From Peribacillus sp044761665 (GTDB taxonomy: Bacteria; Bacillota; Bacilli; Bacillales; DSM-1321): DNA of 64,000 nucleotides. Positions 57,385 to 64,000 of this stretch are shown here, piece after piece. Made by a program: the position numbers and the translations under genes. Location of the stretch: contig NZ_JBIWCW010000002.1 in the NCBI RefSeq assembly GCF_044761665.1, positions 540,544 through 604,543 of the forward strand. The letters run 5' to 3'. The notes beneath the pieces were generated by a model. It was not told the origin of the DNA, searched no databases, and saw only the letters and a list, made by a program, of their open reading frames with translations. Positions within the stretch are counted from its first letter, which is position 1. Each line of letters starts with the position of its first letter.

Positions 57385-57491
57385 TACTTTTATCCTCAAA
57401 ATGGTTATTAACTATATAGAATGGGAAAACAATAGAATATGAACTTATTAAAGAAGAACCAACAAGATAACACCTAGAGGAGGAGTTAGAT

Positions 57492-59144
57492 ATGAGGTTT
57501 TCAAATAAATATAGACAAGAAACGATTGATAAATTAAAAAAAGAGAAATTTGATTTAGTTGTAATTGGTGGGGGAATCACAGGCGCAGGTATTGCAGTGG
57601 ATGCTACAGTACGTGGAATGAAAGTGGCTTTAGTAGAAATGCAAGACTTCGCTGCAGGAACTTCAAGTAGGTCAACCAAGTTAGTCCATGGTGGCTTACG
57701 TTACCTTAAGCAGCTGGAAGTGAAAATGGTTGCAGAGGTTGGAAAAGAGAGAGAAATCGTTTTTGAAAATGGCCCGCACGTAACGACGCCGGAATGGATG
57801 CTACTTCCGATGCATAAAGGTGGTACATTCGGTAAATTCAGCACATCTATCGGTCTTCGTGTCTATGATTTCCTAGCAGGGGTCAAGAGAAGCGAACGGA
57901 GACAAATGCTTTCTGTGGAGGAAACGTTGCAGAAAGAACCACTTGTAAAGAAAGACGGACTTACAGGTGGAGGGTATTATGTTGAATACCGGACCGACGA
58001 TGCACGTCTTACGATTGAAGTCATGAAGACTGCTGTTGATAAAGGCGCAACTCCTATCAATTATACTAAGGTAGAAAACTTGGTCTATGAAGATGGCAAA
58101 GTTACAGGTGTCAAAGTTCGTGACATGCTTTCAGATGAAGAATATGAAGTCCTTGGTACAAAAGTGGTCAATGCCGCTGGACCATGGGTAGATTCAATTC
58201 GGGAGAAAGATAATTCGAAAAAAGGGAAAACGCTCAAGCTTTCCAAAGGTGTTCACGTCGTTATCGACCAATCTAAATTCCCGTTGAAACAGGCTATTTA
58301 TTTCGATACGCCAGATAAACGGATGGTCTTTGCGATTCCGCGTGCAGGTAAAGCTTATGTAGGAACGACGGATACCTTCTTCGAGGGAGATCCGGTAAAT
58401 CCGGGTGTCACACAAGAAGACCGTGATTATATCTTAAAGGCGATAGCTTTCATGTTCCCTGATGTGAAGGTTACGGATGCCGATATCGAATCAACTTGGT
58501 CCGGTGTAAGACCGTTGATTCTTGAAGAAGGAAAGGACCCTTCTGAAATTTCACGTAAAGATGAGATTTGGGTGTCCGATTCAGGCCTTATTACGATTGC
58601 CGGTGGGAAATTGACCGGGTACCGTAAGATGGCTAAAATGACAGTCGATCTTGTGGCCAAGAAGTTTTCGGAAGACAAGAACAAGCTGTTTGCTGATCAT
58701 AGTACAAAAAAAATCCGTGTTTCGGGTGGGGATGTAGGCGGATCGAGCAACTTCCCTGAATATATTAAGAATCATATCCAAATGGGTGTGGATGCAGGAC
58801 TATCTGTTGAAGAATCCAGAAAAGTTTTGGCTATGTACGGATCTAATGCTCCGGCGTTATTTAATATTGCCATCAATGAAAAAGACGGTGGAAAACGGAC
58901 AGGCATGCCTCAAGTGTTATTTTTGCAATTGGAATACGCATTAGAGCATGAAATGATTGCCACTCCGGTAGATTTCTTCTTCCGCAGAACCGGAACACTA
59001 CTATTTGATATCGATTTGGTTCAAACGCATAAAGAAGCTGTAATCAAATATATGGCTGAATATTTTGGTTGGAACGAATCCGTTACGGTGAAAAGAACAA
59101 AAGAACTAGAACAAGCAATACAAGGTGCTACATCCGTTTCATAA
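57492..59144 (+). CDS. glpD: Aerobic glycerol-3-phosphate dehydrogenase GlpD
   Basis: The 550-residue flavoenzyme oxidises glycerol-3-phosphate to dihydroxyacetone phosphate and feeds electrons to menaquinone. The FAD motif is DLVVIGGGITGAGIAVDA (near residue 20), followed by GTSSRSTKLVHGGLRYL. Further marks are NAAGPWVDSIREKD, AIPRAGKAYVGTTDTF and the SGLITIAGGKLTGYRKMA segment near residue 365. The length is typical. The ATG follows AGGAGGAG. It is transcribed from its own leader under GlpP control. Confidence 0.96.
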   Translation: MRFSNKYRQETIDKLKKEKFDLVVIGGGITGAGIAVDATVRGMKVALVEMQDFAAGTSSRSTKLVHGGLRYLKQLEVKMVAEVGKEREIVFENGPHVTTPEWMLLPMHKGGTFGKFSTSIGLRVYDFLAGVKRSERRQMLSVEETLQKEPLVKKDGLTGGGYYVEYRTDDARLTIEVMKTAVDKGATPINYTKVENLVYEDGKVTGVKVRDMLSDEEYEVLGTKVVNAAGPWVDSIREKDNSKKGKTLKLSKGVHVVIDQSKFPLKQAIYFDTPDKRMVFAIPRAGKAYVGTTDTFFEGDPVNPGVTQEDRDYILKAIAFMFPDVKVTDADIESTWSGVRPLILEEGKDPSEISRKDEIWVSDSGLITIAGGKLTGYRKMAKMTVDLVAKKFSEDKNKLFADHSTKKIRVSGGDVGGSSNFPEYIKNHIQMGVDAGLSVEESRKVLAMYGSNAPALFNIAINEKDGGKRTGMPQVLFLQLEYALEHEMIATPVDFFFRRTGTLLFDIDLVQTHKEAVIKYMAEYFGWNESVTVKRTKELEQAIQGATSVS

Positions 59145-59156
59145 TAGAGATAAGGA

Positions 59157-59196
59157 AGAAGAATCGTCAGAGAATTGCTGGCGGTTCTTTTTTTAT
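59157..59196 (+). terminator. Terminator of glpD
   Basis: AGAATCGTCAG pairs with CTGGCGGTTCT (G-U pairs) and is followed by seven T residues. Confidence 0.85.
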
Positions 59197-59334
59197 GCTT
59201 GAAATACGGTTCCTCCTCCATAATATGCCCAAATAACTAGACATGTAAGAAAATGTTACATAAAGATATTGTGAAGAATGATTAGTTGTTATATAATTTT
59301 GAATATTCTAATTGATAAAGAGGGGGAAACTTAA

Positions 59335-60789
59335 TTGAAGGAATTCATAGATGCTTTAAATGGAGTATTATGGAGTTCGCCGGTCATTTATATCTTATTG
59401 GGAGTAGGATTGTTATTTTCCGTCTTGACGCGTTTTCTACAAGTTAGGCATATCAAAGAAATGATTACACTGATGTTCCAGGGGAAGAGTTCGGAAGCAG
59501 GGGTCTCTTCGTTCCAAGCCCTATCCATTGCCCTCTCCGGCCGTGTCGGGACAGGTAATATTGCGGGTGTAGCGACTGCAATCGCTTTTGGTGGTCCGGG
59601 TGCCGTTTTTTGGATGTGGGCCATTGCTTTTATCGGGGCATCGAGTGCATTTGTGGAGTCTACTTTAGCCCAAATCTATAAAGTGAAACAAGATGGTCAA
59701 TATCGGGGTGGTCCAGCCTATTATATTGAAAAAGGGATAGGGTGGAAATGGTTTGCCGTTCTCTTTGCAGTCGCGGCACTTGTCGCGATGGCGATTCTCA
59801 TGCCGGGGGTCCAGTCTAATTCGATTGCGGCAGGAGTGGAAAATGCTTTTGGCATTGATCCGGTCATTACGGGAATCGGGGTTGTTCTTTTACTAGGGTT
59901 CATCATATTCGGTGGCGTGAAGAGGATTGCTAACGCAGCACAGCTAATCGTTCCGTTTATGGCACTCGGTTATATTCTATTATCCGTTATTATCATATTT
60001 ATGAACATTACAGAATTACCAGCTGTTTTATCATTAATATTCAGGAGTGCTTTTGGTTTGGACTCTGCATTTGGCGGGTTGATCGGGATGGCAATCGCTT
60101 GGGGAGTGAAACGTGGGGTATATTCGAATGAGGCAGGGCAAGGTACGGGACCTCATCCTGCAGCCGCGGCTGAAGTATCCCATCCAGCCAAGCAAGGACT
60201 TGTACAAGCGTTTTCTGTTTATATCGATACGTTATTTGTTTGTTCAGCTACTGCATTCATGATTTTATTCACAGGTATGTATAATACACAAGCAGAGGAT
60301 GGAACATCTATCGTCAATAACTTAGGAGAGGTGGAACCTGGTCCGGGTTATACACAAGCGGCCATTGATAGTGTAATTCCTGGATTTGGAGCAGGTTTTG
60401 TTGCTGTAGCCCTGTTCTTCTTCGCTTTTACGACTATCATGGCTTACTATTATATCGCGGAAACGAACATTGCCTATCTCATGCGCAACCGGAACAGCAA
60501 ATGGGCGATGCATGTCTTAAAGATCATCATACTTGCCGCTACTTTTTATGGAACGATCCGTACGGCGGAATTGGCTTGGGCATTAGGGGATGCCGGATTA
60601 GGAATCATGGTCTGGCTCAATGTCACAGCCATTCTACTTCTCGCAAAACCGGCACTCATTACATTGCGAGATTACGAGAAGCAAAAGAAACAAGGACTGG
60701 ATCCCGTTTTCGACCCGAAAGCTTTGGGAATTAAAAATGCGGATTTCTGGGAGCATGAATATATAAAAGATGATGAGAAAATTTCTTAA
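59335..60789 (+). CDS. Sodium:alanine symporter family protein (AlsT/AgcS)
   Basis: The 484-residue protein has about eleven helices and the AGCS family signature: FQALSIALSGRVGTGNIAGV (near residue 62) and the GVKRGVYSNEAGQGTGPHPA region (near 256). Members take up alanine, glycine or glutamine with sodium. It resembles B. subtilis AlsT in length and layout. Start is TTG 59335 after GAGGGGGAAAC. It stands alone, with a terminator behind. Confidence 0.92.
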   Translation: MKEFIDALNGVLWSSPVIYILLGVGLLFSVLTRFLQVRHIKEMITLMFQGKSSEAGVSSFQALSIALSGRVGTGNIAGVATAIAFGGPGAVFWMWAIAFIGASSAFVESTLAQIYKVKQDGQYRGGPAYYIEKGIGWKWFAVLFAVAALVAMAILMPGVQSNSIAAGVENAFGIDPVITGIGVVLLLGFIIFGGVKRIANAAQLIVPFMALGYILLSVIIIFMNITELPAVLSLIFRSAFGLDSAFGGLIGMAIAWGVKRGVYSNEAGQGTGPHPAAAAEVSHPAKQGLVQAFSVYIDTLFVCSATAFMILFTGMYNTQAEDGTSIVNNLGEVEPGPGYTQAAIDSVIPGFGAGFVAVALFFFAFTTIMAYYYIAETNIAYLMRNRNSKWAMHVLKIIILAATFYGTIRTAELAWALGDAGLGIMVWLNVTAILLLAKPALITLRDYEKQKKQGLDPVFDPKALGIKNADFWEHEYIKDDEKIS

Positions 60790-60825
60790 TTTACATGAAG
60801 AATAGGAACATTTATATCCCTATTA

Positions 60826-60857
60826 AACTAGCTCGGGTTACTGAGCTAGTTTTTTTG
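60826..60857 (+). terminator. Terminator of the AlsT-type gene
   Basis: AACTAGCTC and GAGCTAGTT form a 9-bp stem followed by seven T residues. Confidence 0.9.
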
Positions 60858-61093
60858 ATGTCATTAGCTGGAATGTAAACACATACTATGAGAAAAGAAA
60901 TGGAGTGGGGGAGAAGAAGGGGGAGATCATTTAAAGGTGGTAATTAGACCAATTTTATACATTTGGTTATAATGAAACTATCTCAAATCAATCGGTGGGT
61001 TCAGTTAATGTCACGGAAAAGAAAAGAACCGTCAAGTCCAAGTTTGATGAAAGGTACATAAAATAACAGTGGTGGTAAAGTGAGGCGTATGAA
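60858..61093. other. Intergenic region before a small membrane ORF
   Basis: No gene, repeat or RNA motif is evident; it should hold the promoter of the small gene downstream. Confidence 0.35.
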
Positions 61094-61258
61094 ATGGTTG
61101 CTGTGCTTAAAGAACTTGGAGAAATACTGAGCTTAATATTCGGTTTGATTATCGCGTTAATGCTACTTGGCCTATTGGGTCTGAGCATCACGAAGTTTCA
61201 AGAAGCCATTCTACTACCGGCTGTACGAAGGATAAAGAAAATGATGAATAGAAGTTAG
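61094..61258 (+). CDS. Small membrane protein of unknown function
   Basis: A 54-residue frame starts at ATG 61094, eight bases after GTGAGG. The product has one strong membrane helix (about 13-33, LIFGLIIALMLLGLLGLSI) and a basic tail ending RRIKKMMNRS. No family is recognised. It is too short for most gene callers; the coding call rests on the ribosome binding site and the clean helix. Confidence 0.5.
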   Translation: MVAVLKELGEILSLIFGLIIALMLLGLLGLSITKFQEAILLPAVRRIKKMMNRS

Positions 61259-61310
61259 CTTTAAAGTGTGTTCGGATGAGATATCACTATATGAAGTAGA
61301 AAAAAGAAAA

Positions 61311-61335
61311 GCGGAGTGTGAAAAGACCACTCCGC
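61311..61335 (-). terminator. Hairpin between the small ORF and tRNA-Ala
   Basis: GCGGAGTG and CACTCCGC form a stem; on the minus strand it is followed by TTTTCTTTTTTC, so it may be a second terminator behind the tRNA. Confidence 0.55.
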
Positions 61336-61388
61336 GATAACCAGTGTAATTGTATTGGTCTATTCATAAACCGGGAAAAACAAACAGA

Positions 61389-61415
61389 AAAAAAACCCTT
61401 GCTACGCAAAGGTTT
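61389..61415 (-). terminator. Terminator of tRNA-Ala
   Basis: On the minus strand AAACCTT and AAGGGTT pair and are followed by a run of T residues, directly behind the tRNA. Confidence 0.75.
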
Positions 61416-61422
61416 TGGAGTA

Positions 61423-61495
61423 TGGAGACTAGCGGGATCGAACCGCTGACCTTTTGGCTGCCAGCCAAACGCTCTCCCAGCTGAGCTAAGCCCCC
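61423..61495 (-). tRNA. tRNA-Ala (anticodon GGC)
   Basis: Read on the minus strand, the 73-nt sequence opens GGGGGCTTAGCTCAGCTGGG. The anticodon arm has loop CTGGCAG with anticodon GGC, and the T arm is AGCGGTTCGATCCCGCT. The acceptor stem pairs GGGGGCT with AGTCTCC (two G-U). The 3' CCA is not encoded, so it must be added after transcription. It stands alone, not in a tRNA cluster. Confidence 0.95.
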
Positions 61496-61575
61496 GGGTT
61501 ATGTTACAATAATTATTCTATTCGGATTTCTGGGAAAAGTCAATAATAAATTTCATTAATTGTAATGAGAATAAG

Positions 61576-61610
61576 AAAACCCGTTTGGTATGATTCAAAC
61601 GGGTTTTGTA
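61576..61610 (-). terminator. Terminator of the MgtC-family gene
   Basis: AAAACCCGTTTG and CAAACGGGTTTT form a 12-bp stem with a short T-rich tail on the minus strand. Confidence 0.75.
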
Positions 61611-61612
61611 CT

Positions 61613-62320
61613 TTAGCCATTCTCGATTTCTACTCTTGATATTTCACTGAATTTAGAGACAGTGTAATACACTTCAGATGTTTTTACTTTATAGTCGACC
61701 AACACTTTTAATGTTAATAGGTGTAGGTCTGCTTCAACATCTTTGATTCGAAGTGTTTTAATGTAAATCTTTTCTTCTTTAATTTTCTTCAGGACGGTAG
61801 CGATATCATCTTTACCCTTAATTTCTAGTTTTAAGAAGATTTCCTTTTGCCTCAGTTTTCTCGGTCCTAACCAGGTGACCAGGGAAGGAATTAATTCGAC
61901 GCTGAGGATTAACAGAATGACTCCGGCAATCGCCTCAAGGAAAAAACCGGCCCCAACGGCAATCCCAATTCCTGCTGCGCCCCAGATGATGGCAGCCGTA
62001 GTTAAACCGGATATGCTGTTATTGTCACGACGAAGGATGACGCCTGCCCCGATAAATCCAACGCCTGATACGATTTGCGCTGCAAGTCGAAGGGGATCCA
62101 TCGTGATATTAACATCGTCACTGCCTGGAAATTTATAGGCCGATTCCAAAGAGACAATTGTTAATAAACAGCTGACGATGGAAATGACCAGACTTGTTTT
62201 CAATCCGACTGGCTTCCGTTTCATTTCCCTCTCTAACCCAATGATTAATCCCAGGACAGCTGAAATCCCTAACTTCATAAGTATTTGCAGTTCAGATTGA
62301 GGTTCGAAAATCCATTCCAT
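61613..62320 (-). CDS. MgtC/SapB family membrane protein
   Basis: The 235-residue protein has five membrane helices (about 13-155) followed by a soluble ACT-like C-terminal domain (about 160-235). The membrane part has the family blocks LGLIIGLEREMKRKPVGLKT, RLAAQIVSGVGFIGAGVILR and GLTTAAIIWGAAGIGIAVGA. MgtC proteins in other bacteria affect growth at low magnesium and F-type ATPase activity. The start at 62320 follows GGGAG; the longer open frame is unsupported. No magnesium riboswitch was seen upstream. Confidence 0.9.
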   Translation of the reverse strand: MEWIFEPQSELQILMKLGISAVLGLIIGLEREMKRKPVGLKTSLVISIVSCLLTIVSLESAYKFPGSDDVNITMDPLRLAAQIVSGVGFIGAGVILRRDNNSISGLTTAAIIWGAAGIGIAVGAGFFLEAIAGVILLILSVELIPSLVTWLGPRKLRQKEIFLKLEIKGKDDIATVLKKIKEEKIYIKTLRIKDVEADLHLLTLKVLVDYKVKTSEVYYTVSKFSEISRVEIENG

Positions 62321-62459
62321 ATAGTTCAGCTCCCAAGAAAAAGATAGAAGAAATAATAACCTATTCACTATTGCCCACTTAAAATTAACTATCCCTAGTA
62401 ATTCTACCATAGTAAAATAAACTATAAACTTGGAATTACACAGGGAAAGAGGATTGAGA

Positions 62460-63350
62460 ATGCAAGATAAGCCAAAAATAAATCCCTATTTTGCCTTGGC
62501 TATAGGAGTCGTTACGGTTTCATTTTCGGCGATTCTGGTCAAATTAGCATCAGCGCCTTCGGGAATCATTGCTTTTTATCGGTTATTATTTACCGTTCTT
62601 TTAATGTTTCCGGTTTTTCTCATGAAGTACCGGCATGAGCTCAAGCTCATTAAGAAGAGGGACTGGATGTTTTCAATTGCGGCAGGTGTGTTTCTTGCCT
62701 TCCATTTCATACTTTGGTTTGAATCGCTCAATTACACATCGGTATCAAGCTCGACCGTACTTGTTACACTTCAGCCACTGTTCGCTTTTGTCGGGGCTTA
62801 TTTCTTTTTTAAAGAAAGGTTCACGTTGAAAGCGATAGCGAGTGGCGTCATCGCGGTTGCCGGAAGTTTTATCATTAGTTGGGGAGATTTTCGAATCAGC
62901 GGTCTGGCACTTTGGGGAGATATCCTAGCTCTTGTAGCTTGTGCGTTAGTAACGGGATATTTATTATTTGGTCAAAGTGTTGTAAGACGTGTTTCTTCTA
63001 TAACGTACACATTTGTCGTGTATAGCATGAGTGCAGTTACCTTGTTCTTCTATGTTCTCGTAAAGGGGGAGGCTATTGGACCTTATCCCGTTACTGATTG
63101 GATATATTTCATTCTCCTTGCAATATTTCCGACTTTATTAGGACATTCGTTATTCAACTGGTCACTAAAATGGCTAAGTGCTTCAACCATTTCAATGGCG
63201 ATATTATTGGAGCCTGTTGGGGCGACGATCCTTGCGTACTTTATCCTGAATGAGCCAATTCTATGGACTCAAGTTCTCGGAGGCGCCATAATATTGGCTG
63301 GTCTGATGATTTTTCTAAAAAGAGAAAGAAATAAAGTGGTAATGAAATAG
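62460..63350 (+). CDS. EamA (DMT superfamily) transporter
   Basis: The 296-residue protein has ten helices arranged as two EamA repeats (about 10-140 and 155-290). Family segments are SAILVKLASAPSGIIAFYRL, then LNYTSVSSSTVLVTLQPLFA, and the second-repeat counterpart WLSASTISMAILLEPVGATI. These carriers export metabolites such as amino acids or drugs; the substrate is unknown. The start at 62460 follows AAAGAGG by seven bases. Confidence 0.9.
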   Translation: MQDKPKINPYFALAIGVVTVSFSAILVKLASAPSGIIAFYRLLFTVLLMFPVFLMKYRHELKLIKKRDWMFSIAAGVFLAFHFILWFESLNYTSVSSSTVLVTLQPLFAFVGAYFFFKERFTLKAIASGVIAVAGSFIISWGDFRISGLALWGDILALVACALVTGYLLFGQSVVRRVSSITYTFVVYSMSAVTLFFYVLVKGEAIGPYPVTDWIYFILLAIFPTLLGHSLFNWSLKWLSASTISMAILLEPVGATILAYFILNEPILWTQVLGGAIILAGLMIFLKRERNKVVMK

Positions 63351-63358
63351 ACTCATAT

Positions 63359-63395
63359 AAAAGCAGTAAGCCGGGAATCCGACTTACTGCTTTTA
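63359..63395. terminator. Bidirectional terminator after the EamA gene
   Basis: AAAAGCAGTAAG and CTTACTGCTTTT form a 12-bp stem, shared with the convergent small gene. Confidence 0.88.
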
Positions 63396-63581
63396 TTCAT
63401 AGGGATAAAATAAATAGGTGATTCTTGTGAAAATCAAAGCAAAAATGAAACTGAATAGGAAGGTCGTGCCGTTGACTTTCCCTTTTTCTTTACTGAATTT
63501 AATGGCTTCATAAAAAGCCGTACAGAATAAATAAAGTGCCATGATGTAAGAAATGAGTAAGGCAATCAATAAAAGGTCCAT
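63393..63581 (-). CDS. Small membrane protein of unknown function
   Basis: The 62-residue protein has two membrane helices (about 3-25 and 40-57) with a short basic loop (KFSKEKGKVNG). The ATG follows ATGAGGTGAAACG. Its last codons overlap the shared terminator stem. No family is recognised. Confidence 0.7.
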   Translation of the reverse strand: MDLLLIALLISYIMALYLFCTAFYEAIKFSKEKGKVNGTTFLFSFIFALIFTRITYLFYPYE

Positions 63582-63746
63582 CGTTTCACCTCATAAAAAT
63601 GATATCAATCTATATATATTAAAACCCCAACTAAATATGCGATATATTTGGAGGCAAAGATAATCAAATAAACGGAAGCTTAGAAAGGTTTACAATAGAA
63701 GTAAAGAGAGAAGAAAAACTTTTTTAAAAAAGTTTTTAAAAACATG

Positions 63747-63775
63747 TTGCAAACATTTTCTGCCCATGGTATATT
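63747..63775 (+). promoter_or_regulatory. rRNA operon promoter P1
   Basis: TTGCAA and TATATT are separated by 17 bases, about 95 bp upstream of a second promoter. Tandem promoters are usual for Bacillus rrn operons. Confidence 0.75.
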
Positions 63776-63843
63776 ATTTCTTGTCGCTAAGACAGCAACT
63801 TGAACGGCTCAACAAGCTGTTGAAAATTATTTTAAAAAAGTTG

Positions 63844-63873
63844 TTGACAAAAAGCGATTAAACATGATAAACT
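63844..63873 (+). promoter_or_regulatory. rRNA operon promoter P2
   Basis: TTGACA is followed after 18 bases by TAAACT. Transcription would start near 63880 and run off the right edge into the 16S gene. Confidence 0.82.
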
Positions 63874-63907
63874 AACGAAGTCGCTTTGAGAGAAACGATA
63901 ACGAAAT

Positions 63908-63929
63908 TGCTCTTTGAAAACTGAACAAA
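63908..63929 (+). promoter_or_regulatory. boxA-like antitermination leader of the rRNA operon
   Basis: TGCTCTTTGAAAACTGAAC and the bases after it match the conserved boxA region found upstream of Bacillus 16S rRNA genes. The leader continues to the window end; the 16S gene is not reached. Confidence 0.8.
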
Positions 63930-64000
63930 ACAAAGCGCCAACGTAAATTTTGAGTGAGCACACACTATTAAAAAAGCAAAATGAGCAAGTCAAACATTTC

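Noticed and set aside
61613..62320. Possible magnesium riboswitch linked to the MgtC-family gene
   Set aside because: The space upstream is short and carries no M-box features.

Overview
The window looks like chromosomal DNA of a low-GC, endospore-forming member of the Bacillaceae. The content resembles the Bacillus/Peribacillus lineage, but the species cannot be fixed from sequence alone. The evidence is AGGAGG-type ribosome binding sites, sigma-A promoters, T-run terminators, a spore germinant-receptor operon, a KinA-like sensor kinase, and PerR, Zur, PhoP, CcpA and GlpP signatures of the B. subtilis type. I see no integrated phage, CRISPR array or complete insertion sequence.

Layout, 1-16 kb. 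The left edge cuts a penicillin acylase gene. A divergent locus follows: a sigma-O/RsoA-like split sigma factor (2.2-3.1 kb) facing a YvrJ-family gene, with a near-consensus LexA box between them and no oxalate decarboxylase gene. Next come a double-GNAT acetyltransferase, a DinB-family protein, a BCCT transporter, a very large secreted nucleotidase/phosphodiesterase (YfkN type), a TspO protein, a GNAT enzyme, a ProY-like permease, a secreted endonuclease I and a YvlD-type membrane protein.

16-30 kb. Catalase lies behind a PerR box. PurT is followed by one copy of a 135-bp palindromic, MITE-like element, whose second copy follows a GIY-YIG gene at 24.6 kb. Between the copies lie a lipoprotein, a frameshifted AbrB-family permease remnant, a short-chain dehydrogenase under a TPP riboswitch, and an alkaline phosphatase behind a Pho box. 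Then come a chemotaxis receptor, a Zur-boxed pair of zinc-independent ribosomal proteins (L33 and S14), and an ECF sigma factor with its membrane partner.

30-50 kb. A PAS histidine kinase, a YhfP-like reductase and PpiB precede a four-gene germinant-receptor operon in the order B-A-C-D. They are followed by an SDR, a NagZ-like GH3 enzyme, an MHYT-PAS-GGDEF-EAL protein with a degenerate GGDEF motif, a bacterial SET-domain protein, LysP, an M50-like membrane protein lacking the catalytic glutamate, and a MetE-like enzyme behind a SAM-I riboswitch.

50-64 kb. A PTS IIC-like permease is followed by a second sigma factor (with a DUF4179 partner and a TPR lipoprotein). The complete glycerol regulon glpP-glpF-glpK-glpD has a cre/promoter overlap and two GlpP-type leader terminators. 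An AlsT-type symporter, a lone tRNA-Ala(GGC), an MgtC-family protein and an EamA transporter lead to tandem promoters and a boxA-like leader of an rRNA operon whose 16S gene starts just beyond the right edge.

The common theme is housekeeping plus stress and nutrient sensing: phosphate, zinc, peroxide, thiamine, methionine and glycerol controls are each readable in cis. The least ordinary items are the LexA-boxed split sigma locus, the TPP-controlled SDR, the paired MITE-like elements, an unexplained 45-60 bp dispersed repeat, and the pseudo-enzymes (M50-like protein, GVDEF domain).
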